DNA from: Hydrogenophaga sp.
GTDB taxonomy: Bacteria > Pseudomonadota > Gammaproteobacteria > Burkholderiales > Burkholderiaceae_C
Assembly (NCBI GenBank): GCA_020047875.1
Contig: JAIFNE010000197.1
Location: 1 to 9,869 of the forward strand
Direction of reading: 5' to 3'
DNA length: 9,869 nt
The notes under the pieces: model-generated
What the model saw: the letters and a program-made list of their open reading frames with translations, nothing else
What the model was told of the DNA's origin: nothing
Database searches by the model: none
Shown here: one piece after another, positions 1-6,738 of the stretch
Layout: each line of letters starts with the position of its first letter
Numbering within the stretch: position 1 is the first letter of the stretch
Position numbers and translations under genes: made by a program

Positions 1-198
1 TTCGACCACCAGGGGAAAACTGTGCCTTGGTGAGGCGTGCGCGCTGTGTGGCGGGCCGAGCAGCGCCCTGATCGCAGCCTGCTCTTCAGGTGTGAGTCGT
101 TCGAAGCTGTACTCGGGCAAGGCGCTGCCCGAGTAAATTGGTGTCGCACCTTGGGCAGAGGTTTGCACGGCACCCGCCGTGGCCGCTGTCGTGCACAC
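1..198 (-). CDS. Partial hypothetical protein, 3' end beyond the left edge
   Basis: One minus-strand frame is open from a TGA just inside the end of the preceding gene to the window edge, about 66 codons from a GTG at 198. Its translation reads like real protein: a flexible start (VQTSAQGATPIYSG) and then a polar helix containing LTPEEQAAIRALLG. There is no ATG in this stretch on this strand, so the start must be GTG or TTG. Candidates are GTG at 198 (GGAAG directly abutting, too close for a normal ribosome site) and GTG at 168 (weak purine-rich GGCGGG upstream). It follows the 624-residue membrane protein gene by only 5-35 bp on the same strand, which suits a sixth operon member. No family is recognised. 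A competing plus-strand frame ends with TAA at 134-136, but its translation is less protein-like. Real coding is likely; the exact start is not known. Confidence 0.42.
   Translation of the reverse strand, partial: MCTTAATAGAVQTSAQGATPIYSGSALPEYSFERLTPEEQAAIRALLGPPHSAHASPRHSFPLVVE
110..135. repeat. Perfect 10-bp inverted repeat (hairpin)
   Basis: The arms TACTCGGGCA (110-119) and TGCCCGAGTA (126-135) are perfectly complementary around a 6-base loop. No T-run follows on either strand, so it is not a standard intrinsic terminator. It lies about 70 bp after the stop of the 624-residue gene and inside the probable partial gene. It could be an mRNA stability or attenuation structure, or a coincidence of coding sequence. 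Confidence 0.5.
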
Positions 199-203
199 CT
201 TCC

Positions 204-2078
204 TTAGGCCGACGCAAGAGCCAGTTTGGCACCACAATTTTCACAAAACCCTGCATCTGGCTCGTTTTTGGTGCCGCACACGGGGCAAAAGCGGGCCGGG
301 CTTTGCGAGGGCTGCTGGCGGGGCTGCGTTGAAGCCCCGAGATATTCAAACGGGCCACCTGAAGAAGTGCCCGCAGGTAGCGCAGCCGCGAGCAAGGCGT
401 CGGCCACAGAACCCGGCGGCAAGGCTGCTTGTCCAGCGGGGACGGCGCCAAGCTGATTCATGGCACCCATGGCGGTCATGCGCCGAGCGTCTTCATTGGA
501 GGTGGGGGCCACCACAATACTTTGGGCGCCCGCAAACTGTGTGACCAAGTCTTTCAGATAAGCCGCCTCCTTGGGTTGGCCCAGCATGCCCGTGATGATG
601 CGACGGGTGGCGCTGCCGTGGCTTTGGTGGCCAAACACCACACTGCGCAACTGCGTGACCCACACGCGCAGCGTCATGTTTTCGACGTTGATGACATCGC
701 GCTCTGTGAACACTCGGTCTTGCAAGCGGTTGCCCAAATCAATTTTGGACCGTATGAAGCTGCCCTCCATCTCGATCCAAGTCAGCGTTGATTCAAAGTC
801 AAAACGACCCCACAGCTGGTGTGCGCTTCGGAAGGCGTAGCCGCCCACCGCCACCAAGGACAAGCCCAGCGTGGCAAACCCCAACACCGGACGCCAATCC
901 TGCATCGGGTCAAACCTGACAGCGAATACCACCAATGCCACGGTACCGGCCAGCGTCAGCACCACACCCAGAGCATCAATCACCATGAGCCAGAAAAACC
1001 GGGGGTACGCCATCACAGCGGACCAATCCATTTTGTTGAAAGCGCTGGGAGCCATGGGCTGGGTTTCTTCTAGCAACAGGCCTTTGAAGTTGCCGGCGCG
1101 TTGGTTGAGCGCAATGTCGGGCAACACCCGCGCATAGCGGCGATTGGGAATGCGCTGCGCCCAATTGCGCTGCATTTCACGGTCGATTTCCTGCATCAGC
1201 AAATTCGGGTCGCTGTTGAAGCTGGCGGTGCCTAGGGTATCTACCTTGCTGACCGGCGGGGGTGGGTCGATGTGCTTTTGAACCGCCACGAAAAACACAC
1301 TTTCAATCAGCGCCAGCGTTAACAGAATCACGAACGCCTGCACGCCAAAACTGGCCCACGTCAAATCGGGAAGGCTACTTTGCAGAAAACTCAAGACCAC
1401 GGGGCCCAGGATCGCCACCAAGGTCAGCAACACAATCTGCGTCAGGTTGAAGCTGACCTTCGCCCCAGCGTTCCCACCCGACACGGGCTTGACCGCCATA
1501 AAGACCACCAAACCCAGGAAAAAGCCGCCCACCCAGCCTTGCACGGGTGAGTCCCAGACAAACAGCATGGCCACCAGCATGACCACCAACAAAAACGCGT
1601 ACGACGCCAGGTTTGAAAAGCGGTTTTGCAATACGTTTTGAACGTAGGCCGGGGCGGTGATCAGGTTTTTGACGATGGAATACAGCACGCCGTTGAGGGC
1701 ACCGCTGGGAATGGCGAACTCGAGCGTTCCCTGGCGCACGGTTTGCATCAGGGCATTGGCATCGGGCGACGTACCCACTGCGTCGGTGGCAAGCTCTGCC
1801 GCCAGGCCGGCGGGTTGCCCCCGCCCAAAAAACACCCGCAGTTGCTGGGCAATGCTGATGAAGTTCCATGCGCCGAGGACGAACAAAAATACCCCGAGCG
1901 CTACCGGCACCACAAAGCTGCCCATCGCCTGCACCGCCAGATGCTTTCGCGCTAAAAACAGCAGCGCCACGGCACATACCAGCAGAATGCCGGCGCGTGC
2001 TGCCCACAGCATATTTTCGACACGGTAAGGGTTGGGGAAATCAAGCTGCGCTTGGTCTGAGCTGTATTCGTATGACAT
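204..2078 (-). CDS. Polytopic membrane protein with C-terminal zinc ribbon
   Basis: 624 residues, function unknown. About eight hydrophobic segments are visible, near residues 25-43, 51-75, 158-177, 182-197, 211-233, 243-266, 360-387 and 397-416. Two long hydrophilic loops (about 76-157 and 267-359) and a roughly 200-residue tail follow the same side of the membrane as the N terminus. The tail holds a charged region (about 420-530), an Ala/Pro/Gly-rich linker, and a zinc ribbon with C598, C601, C612 and C615 (CPVC, CENCG). A metal-bound ribbon implies a cytoplasmic tail, which agrees with an even number of membrane passes and arginine-rich loops. The ATG at 2078 was chosen because it follows the previous gene by 30 bp and begins a plausible polar N terminus; its ribosome site is weak (GAAG), so translational coupling is possible. 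It is the fifth gene of the presumed operon. The zinc-ribbon call is firm; the biological role is not. Confidence 0.9.
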   Translation of the reverse strand: MSYEYSSDQAQLDFPNPYRVENMLWAARAGILLVCAVALLFLARKHLAVQAMGSFVVPVALGVFLFVLGAWNFISIAQQLRVFFGRGQPAGLAAELATDAVGTSPDANALMQTVRQGTLEFAIPSGALNGVLYSIVKNLITAPAYVQNVLQNRFSNLASYAFLLVVMLVAMLFVWDSPVQGWVGGFFLGLVVFMAVKPVSGGNAGAKVSFNLTQIVLLTLVAILGPVVLSFLQSSLPDLTWASFGVQAFVILLTLALIESVFFVAVQKHIDPPPPVSKVDTLGTASFNSDPNLLMQEIDREMQRNWAQRIPNRRYARVLPDIALNQRAGNFKGLLLEETQPMAPSAFNKMDWSAVMAYPRFFWLMVIDALGVVLTLAGTVALVVFAVRFDPMQDWRPVLGFATLGLSLVAVGGYAFRSAHQLWGRFDFESTLTWIEMEGSFIRSKIDLGNRLQDRVFTERDVINVENMTLRVWVTQLRSVVFGHQSHGSATRRIITGMLGQPKEAAYLKDLVTQFAGAQSIVVAPTSNEDARRMTAMGAMNQLGAVPAGQAALPPGSVADALLAAALPAGTSSGGPFEYLGASTQPRQQPSQSPARFCPVCGTKNEPDAGFCENCGAKLALASA

Positions 2079-2108
2079 GGAAAGAACTTCGGTAGGTGTT
2101 CAACAGAC

Positions 2109-3338
2109 TTATTTGACGCGCTCGTAGCGAAGCCCGATCAGTGCTTCCAAAACCATTGTGTCAGGCCCCTCTAGCGAGAAGATCAGGCCTTGGCTCTCGC
2201 CCTTTGGCGTGACCTTCACTCGCTTTCCATCAACTTCAAAGTCCACCCTAACTTCATGCCCAGCGCTTTCCATCGTGTCAGCGGTGAAGGTCAGTGTGGG
2301 GCCGATCCCCGCAGGAAGCACGGCGCCAAAACCCAGGTCCTGCGCCGCCGTGCGCCAGGTGCCCTTCAAGGGGTGGCCCGTTGTGAACAGCCCAAACAGC
2401 TTGGACGCCCAACCCCAGCCATCGCCGGAACTGGCGCTCGAGCTGCCCTGGCCTGCACTTCCGCCGCTATCGCGCTGGGCATTTTCGTATTGCAGCTCTA
2501 AGGACTCCTTGTAAGCGACGCCCGTGGTCCACTTGTTATCTTTCAGGCCAAAAGTGTCGGCAACGCGTTTCTGGAGCGTTGTATCGATGTACTCCCAGCC
2601 ATTGAGATTGGCCATGAAAGCGCTGCGCACTTCGGGCTTGTCCATCCACGGAGCGGTGTTCACAGCCTGTACGACCAGCATCGCTTGGACTACCGTGACT
2701 TTGGGTGGCCCGCCGTTTTTTCCCAATGATCGTTCTTCTGGTTTTCCGATGTCGATCACATCCGCGATGTCAACAGCTTGTGCGGCGCACAGCCGGTTTC
2801 CCTGGCGGTATTTGACCAACTCCGGCGTGGCCACATACTGCAGCAGCGTTTGCGGAAAGTAGCCTCCGCTGCTGATGGCCACAGGCGGGCTGTACAGACC
2901 AGCAGCCACCAGCGCGTTGAGCCAAGCCTGGGTACGCTGATCGTTCTGCCCTGCATTGAACGTGTTTTTGCTGTAGTCGATATTTGACAGGCAAAGCTCT
3001 CGCTTGAACCGGGGGTTGATCTCTTCGCCGTAGCCAGACTTGGCTGCCGCCAACAACGCAGAGGCCGTTGCAGCGGGTGCCTTGAGCATCAAATAACTTG
3101 CCCCGGAACCCAGCACCAGCACGCCCACCAGACCTGCTGCGGCGTAAATGGCTTTTTTTGACAGGCCAGGGCTGGTCGCTGACATGGACCGGGCATCGAT
3201 GGACGTGGTCACGCCATTGGCTGCAAAACTTGACTCGGCTTTTTTTGGCGCCGCTGGACGCAGGGGCGCACCGCAGTTGTTGCAAAACGCAGCATCACCC
3301 TCATTGGCGGCGCCGCACTTGGTACAGAAGATAGACAT
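2109..3338 (-). CDS. Single-pass membrane protein with N-terminal zinc ribbon
   Basis: 409 residues, function unknown. A zinc ribbon comes first (C5, C8, C19, C22; CTKCG, CNNCG), then a Ser/Ala-rich linker, a lysine pair and one transmembrane helix (about 62-85). The positive-inside rule puts the ribbon in the cytoplasm and the remaining 320 residues in the periplasm. The outer part appears to have two units: about 100-290, mixed alpha/beta with C116 and C184 that could form a disulfide, and about 325-409, a compact strand-rich unit starting GTWRT and ending GLRYERV that resembles small beta-barrel or lipocalin-like folds. A Gly/Ser-rich spacer (about 291-306) separates them. The ATG at 3338 directly precedes the ribbon and is the natural start, although its Shine-Dalgarno is weak. 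It lies 65 bp after the preceding gene and 30 bp before the next. Two A7 tracts in the linker are noted in the findings. Confidence 0.9.
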   Translation of the reverse strand: MSIFCTKCGAANEGDAAFCNNCGAPLRPAAPKKAESSFAANGVTTSIDARSMSATSPGLSKKAIYAAAGLVGVLVLGSGASYLMLKAPAATASALLAAAKSGYGEEINPRFKRELCLSNIDYSKNTFNAGQNDQRTQAWLNALVAAGLYSPPVAISSGGYFPQTLLQYVATPELVKYRQGNRLCAAQAVDIADVIDIGKPEERSLGKNGGPPKVTVVQAMLVVQAVNTAPWMDKPEVRSAFMANLNGWEYIDTTLQKRVADTFGLKDNKWTTGVAYKESLELQYENAQRDSGGSAGQGSSSASSGDGWGWASKLFGLFTTGHPLKGTWRTAAQDLGFGAVLPAGIGPTLTFTADTMESAGHEVRVDFEVDGKRVKVTPKGESQGLIFSLEGPDTMVLEALIGLRYERVK

Positions 3339-3403
3339 GGCAAGGCTTTCACCAGCGCTTGGCTGGCAGTCATGAAGGCGTTTTGGCGAGGCGGGGAAAA
3401 GAA

Positions 3404-4558
3404 CTACGGCGTGAGCTTGTTGCCACAGCCACCGCAGAACACATCACCCGGCAAACAGGGGGTGCTGCACACGGCGCACTTGGCTTGCGATGCGTTTGGT
3501 TCAGCCGCTGGCGCTGGCACAAGGCTGGACGCTGCCGTTCTTTCGGAGCGTTGAGCCTGTTGTGCTGCCATGGCCTCCCCTTTGGCCTTGATCTCGGCAG
3601 CGCCGCGTTTCGCAGCGTCAAACTTTTCGCGCAACTGCTGCTCGATGCCTTCGGCGTCCACGCCCTGAATGTTGGACAGGTACAGCTGGCAGCATCCGCG
3701 CAAATACACCAACAGCGGTAGCGTAAAGGCCACAGCCATCACCACACCCCAGCCAAACGCGCCGGCAGCGACGTGGTCGGACAAGCCGGCACCACCCCAG
3801 CCACCGCCGTAACCCGGCATGTTGCCCATGCCCATGCCCATCACATTGCTCAGGCCCATTCCTCTGACGCCAATGATGCCCGCCGACATACCGCCGGTGA
3901 TCAGCGTTCCAGTGAATATCATGCCCACAATCAGGCTGCCGACAAAGCCGCAAATCAGCAGCAATACCAACACGCTCAAAACCACCACCACGATGCGTTG
4001 GCGCGCGATGGCGGCAAGGCGTGACAGCGCCTGCATGGTGGTTGAGCCGCTCCAGACAGCAGGGCCAGCCAGCGGACCAACCACCGCGTACCCGGCAAAG
4101 ATGGCGAAACCAGACATCACCACGCACACTGGAAAGACGACCGCAAACAACAGCGCGCCCAGACCAGGGATTTTGCAAAGCAACAGCAGCAAGGCCATCG
4201 CCAAAAGACCGACGACGTACACCAAGCTCACGAGCAGCATCACGAAAATGAACCTGTGCCCAATGGACAGTGCGGTCAACACCGCGGCCAACACCGGCCT
4301 TGACGGGCTTCCCTGCGCCTCGTCCATCAACATGATGCCTGCGGCGTTGGCCCCGTAAAAGAAGACTGCCGCCGCCAAAAGCGCGAAAACCGCCCCCAGC
4401 GCCGGGTGGACCTGAAAGCTGACCACACCGGCCAGCGCAACGAGCAAGCCGGCGGTGAGCAAACTGCCCAGCAATAGGGCAGCGGCGCGCCAGTTTCGGA
4501 CAGCGTCAACCGCCGACAGCAAGCTGGTGGTCTGCCTGAGTTGTTGTTGAATAGACAT
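3404..4558 (-). CDS. Polytopic membrane protein with C-terminal zinc ribbon and Met/Gly-rich loop
   Basis: 384 residues, function unknown. Roughly six hydrophobic segments are seen (about 26-48, 52-78, 103-128, 132-160, 189-220, 265-287). Between the last two lies a glycine/methionine-rich stretch (about 222-259) with a GMGMGNMPG core. After the last helix come a charged, probably helical tail (about 300-340), a short linker, and a zinc ribbon with C361, C364, C375 and C378 plus an extra cysteine at 368. The even number of passes puts both ends in the cytoplasm. The ATG at 4558 is preferred over the TTG one codon upstream because AGGGAG lies at 4567-4572 with 8 bases between GGAG and the ATG. 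Same architecture class as the 624-residue protein two genes downstream (membrane core, then ribbon at the C terminus) but no obvious sequence match, so common descent is uncertain. Confidence 0.9.
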   Translation of the reverse strand: MSIQQQLRQTTSLLSAVDAVRNWRAAALLLGSLLTAGLLVALAGVVSFQVHPALGAVFALLAAAVFFYGANAAGIMLMDEAQGSPSRPVLAAVLTALSIGHRFIFVMLLVSLVYVVGLLAMALLLLLCKIPGLGALLFAVVFPVCVVMSGFAIFAGYAVVGPLAGPAVWSGSTTMQALSRLAAIARQRIVVVVLSVLVLLLICGFVGSLIVGMIFTGTLITGGMSAGIIGVRGMGLSNVMGMGMGNMPGYGGGWGGAGLSDHVAAGAFGWGVVMAVAFTLPLLVYLRGCCQLYLSNIQGVDAEGIEQQLREKFDAAKRGAAEIKAKGEAMAAQQAQRSERTAASSLVPAPAAEPNASQAKCAVCSTPCLPGDVFCGGCGNKLTP

Positions 4559-4638
4559 CAAAGAAGCTCCCTCGTGTTGTTAGAAATTCGTTCGCGTGGC
4601 TGCGCTGACACCGGGACCTGCCTACCCGGCTGAGCGCA

Positions 4639-5325
4639 TCAAGACACCTCAGTGGGATCGAGCTTGCGCACACGCACAGTAACGCGCTCCACGCCTTTTT
4701 GGGTGGCGTTGTTGATGACCTTGGTCACGGTCACCGGATTGCCCTTTGGTGTTTTCGCAACGTTGGTCTCAGGCACAAACTTGTTGGCCCGAGCGTCAGC
4801 GGCCGTCATGGCTCTTTCTACGTTGGACGATCCACGTTCATCAGCCTTTTTGACAGCAAAAGCGCTCAGGCTGGAAATCGCTTTGTCGTAGCCGGGCGTA
4901 CCCTTCATCGACAAGGGGATGTCCAAGTCGAATGACTCAAAGCTATCCACCGCTTTGGTCTGCTTGCTTGCTTTGTCCGTGACCATGACGGGCACAGTTT
5001 TGACGGGTTCCGCCTTGATCCGCACACCCGATGGCAGCGGGCCCAGTGCCGCAATGGCCTCCTGTTGCGCCTGCATCGCCGCAGCGATCTCTTCCTGACG
5101 CGCTTTTTCAAACCCAATCAGTCCGCCAGCAACAGCGCCCACTGCACAGCCTGCAGCTGCGTTTTGACCGGTGATCTTGGCCAGCAATGCACCGCCCACG
5201 CAGCCAATGGCCGCGCCGCCCGCCGCACTCACGGTTTTGTTGTCCAGTCCAGTTTGTTCCTGGATGTTGGCGCAGCCGGTCGAGGCTACAGCCAACGCAA
5301 TAGCAGTAAGGCTTCTTAATTTCAT
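4639..5325 (-). CDS. Glycine-zipper lipoprotein
   Basis: 228 residues. The N terminus is a lipoprotein-type signal peptide (MKLRSL, hydrophobic core, ASTGC) with the probable lipidated cysteine at C18. Ser at -3 is less usual than Leu. Ala at +2 suggests outer-membrane sorting rather than inner-membrane retention. Residues about 34-71 form a glycine zipper (AAGGAAIGCVGG, GAVAGGLIG), the small-residue pattern of Rick_17kDa/OmpA-like glycine-zipper envelope proteins, followed by a short Glu/Ala/Gln helix. The rest (about 95-228) is a soluble domain of unknown type ending in a strand-like segment (VERVTVRVRK). The ribosome site AGGAG (5332-5336) is 6 bases from the ATG and overlaps the stop codon of the preceding gene, so translation is probably coupled. 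It is the only predicted outer-membrane component in the run and could link the zinc-ribbon membrane proteins to the outer membrane; that is inference. Confidence 0.88.
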   Translation of the reverse strand: MKLRSLTAIALAVASTGCANIQEQTGLDNKTVSAAGGAAIGCVGGALLAKITGQNAAAGCAVGAVAGGLIGFEKARQEEIAAAMQAQQEAIAALGPLPSGVRIKAEPVKTVPVMVTDKASKQTKAVDSFESFDLDIPLSMKGTPGYDKAISSLSAFAVKKADERGSSNVERAMTAADARANKFVPETNVAKTPKGNPVTVTKVINNATQKGVERVTVRVRKLDPTEVS

Positions 5326-5331
5326 CGTTCT

Positions 5332-5336
5332 CTCCT
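5332..5336 (-). promoter_or_regulatory. Ribosome-binding site overlapping a stop codon
   Basis: AGGAG on the minus strand, 6 bases upstream of the lipoprotein ATG at 5325, shares bases with the TAG stop (5335-5337) of the triple-zinc-ribbon gene. This geometry is typical of translational coupling and supports a shared transcript. Confidence 0.75.
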
Positions 5337-6477
5337 AGTTTTTGAGCAAGTCGTCAAGGGTTCGATTGGTTTTCTCAAGCATCGCTTTGTCTCGAGCCTG
5401 CTGCCGAGCTTTGGCATCACGCTCCTGCTTGGCGCGAGCGGCGGCTTCACGCTCTGCAGTCGTGGGTCCGGATGGCGCGCTGCTTGGCGGGGGAGTCGGC
5501 GCGGGCACCGGCTCAGGCGCCACTGCCTGGGGCGCTGAAGCCGGAGCTGCGTCTGCCTTGCCCTGGGTGGGTTGGATATCTGCGTCCGTAACAGGCGTGG
5601 GAGCTGTCGGTGGCACGGATACGGGAGCTGGGCTGGTAACCGGCGGCGACGCAGGCGCTGTAGGACTGCTGGGTTCAGGCGCCGATGAAGTGGGCGGCGC
5701 TGTAGACGTAGCTACTGGCCCTGGGCTGCTATCGGAAAACATCCAGTAAGCCCCACCGCCCAACAACACCACAGTAGCAGCGGCAGCGCCAGCCCATAAC
5801 AGCCATGGCCGTTGTGGCCCGCGGCCGCCTGACTGGGTCACACGCGCATCAGCGGTTGCTTTTTTGTCAGACGGCGCAGCCACCCCGCACGATTTGCAGA
5901 ACTTGGCGTTGGGGCTGTTCAGGGTTGCGCATTTGAAGCAAGGCAGGCCAGCCGGCTGCGGTGCTGGTTCAGGTTCAGGTGCAGGTGCAGGTGCAGGTGC
6001 AGGTGCAGGTGCTGGTGCTGGTGCTGGTGCTGGTTCAGGTTCAGGTTCAGGTTCAGGTTCAAGCGTTGGCCTGGCTTCATTGACCGCGATGGCCATGGGC
6101 CGCTCAGCTGGCTCTGGCGCAATCTCTATTGGCTTCGTCATCACCGGGGGTGGTGCTTGGCTCGTCAAGGGTGCGGGTTCTGGCGCTATCGGCGTGCTCA
6201 AGACGGGCGCGTGCGCAACCGTTTGGATGGCGAGGGCCTCGGCTGCCAGAAGGGACTCCGCTGTTTCTGCAGACGAGGCAAGCGCTGCGCCGCATCCCTT
6301 GCAGAATTTGGCTATGGGCGCGTTCTCTGTTCCGCACTTCAAGCACTTCAAAGTGCTTACCTTCGCGGCCGGTCCCGGTGCCGCGGGCACCGCAGCAAGG
6401 GCTCTGCAATCAGCCCCGCACGCTTTACAAAATCTCGCAGTATCCGAATTGAGGGCGTTGCATTTTGGACAATTCAT
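5335..6477 (-). CDS. Single-pass membrane protein with three zinc ribbons and Pro/Ala-rich linkers
   Basis: 380 residues, function unknown. Zinc ribbons use C3/C6/C17/C20, C45/C48/C59/C62 and C180/C183/C194/C197. Between the second and third is a long Pro/Ala linker that includes a 34-residue (Glu/Ala)-Pro dipeptide repeat (140-173). One transmembrane helix follows (about 224-247), preceded by arginines (GGRGPQRPW), which places the ribbons in the cytoplasm. Beyond it is a Pro/Ser/Ala/Thr-rich, presumably periplasmic stretch (about 250-340) and a charged Ala-rich helix at the C terminus (about 341-379), a layout reminiscent of TonB/TolA-type envelope-spanning proteins, though no homology is claimed. 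The frame stays open 92 codons further upstream, but ATG 6477 starts exactly at the first ribbon (MNCPKC) and has AGGAG 11 bases upstream, and the upstream residues look non-coding. It is the first gene of the presumed operon, 9 bp before the lipoprotein gene. Confidence 0.88.
   Translation of the reverse strand: MNCPKCNALNSDTARFCKACGADCRALAAVPAAPGPAAKVSTLKCLKCGTENAPIAKFCKGCGAALASSAETAESLLAAEALAIQTVAHAPVLSTPIAPEPAPLTSQAPPPVMTKPIEIAPEPAERPMAIAVNEARPTLEPEPEPEPEPAPAPAPAPAPAPAPAPAPEPEPAPQPAGLPCFKCATLNSPNAKFCKSCGVAAPSDKKATADARVTQSGGRGPQRPWLLWAGAAAATVVLLGGGAYWMFSDSSPGPVATSTAPPTSSAPEPSSPTAPASPPVTSPAPVSVPPTAPTPVTDADIQPTQGKADAAPASAPQAVAPEPVPAPTPPPSSAPSGPTTAEREAAARAKQERDAKARQQARDKAMLEKTNRTLDDLLKN
5960..6061. 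repeat. Hexanucleotide tandem repeat, 17 units
   Basis: On the plus strand, 17 consecutive 6-base units of GGTGCT, GGTTCA or GGTGCA, in blocks of 1, 2, 5, 4 and 5. On the coding (minus) strand they give five Glu-Pro, nine Ala-Pro, two Glu-Pro and one Ala-Pro dipeptides. Identical neighbouring units imply growth by slippage. Copy-number changes of 6 bp keep the frame, so only the linker length between zinc ribbons two and three would vary. Confidence 0.95.
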
Positions 6478-6488
6478 TGGGCTCGGTT

Positions 6489-6493
6489 CTCCT
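6489..6493 (-). promoter_or_regulatory. Ribosome-binding site setting the start of the triple-zinc-ribbon gene
   Basis: AGGAG on the minus strand, 11 bases before ATG 6477. The spacing is slightly long, but it is the only good site near this ATG and supports it over the longer open frame reaching 6753. Confidence 0.6.
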
Positions 6494-6714
6494 GATATAC
6501 GAATGGCTCGCTCAGTGAAAGTCCACGGTGCACACGAAAGCGGCTCCTGGGACTCAACGCGCTTATTGCTTTTATCGCTGCGAGGGCCAGAGTATTGCAT
6601 CGCCGTAACAAAATATCTCAAGCCCATTCGTGACCTTGTCGCGGTCGCGCAACTATTGATCCGGCCCTGCAAAGCACTCGTTCTTACCTGACCATAGACC
6701 TGCCGCTGGCGGGG

Positions 6715-6738
6715 CTTCGACAGGCTCGGCCTGAACGG
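6715..6738. repeat. Short dispersed-repeat-like element
   Basis: CTTCGACAGGCTCGGCCTGA followed by ACGG. It contains a 5-bp stem CAGGC/GCCTG around TCG (imperfect beyond that). From memory this closely matches a short intergenic repeat, roughly CTTCGACAGGCTCAGC followed by CCGAACGG, found in many copies in Comamonadaceae and related genomes. Only one copy is in this window, so repetitiveness cannot be shown here. Confidence 0.5.

Noticed and set aside
2770..3285. 171-codon alternative frame within the 409-residue protein gene
   Set aside because: Out-of-frame shadow with no motif. It would only be reached by slippage at the first A7 run, for which there is no evidence beyond the run itself.
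4611..4629. CCGGG/CCCGG inverted repeat between the lipoprotein and the 384-residue protein genes
   Set aside because: The stem is only 5 bp with a 9-base loop and no T-run, too weak to call a terminator.
6341..6358. Perfect inverted repeat AAGCACTT-CA-AAGTGCTT
   Set aside because: It lies inside the codons for the second zinc ribbon (LKCLKC) and is explained by the repeated Lys-Cys coding; no T-run or regulatory context.
5864..6691. 275-codon plus-strand frame with a Gly-Ser/Gly-Ala repeat
   Set aside because: It is the complement of the hexamer tract and zinc-ribbon gene. The minus-strand reading has three intact zinc ribbons, a membrane helix and a ribosome site.
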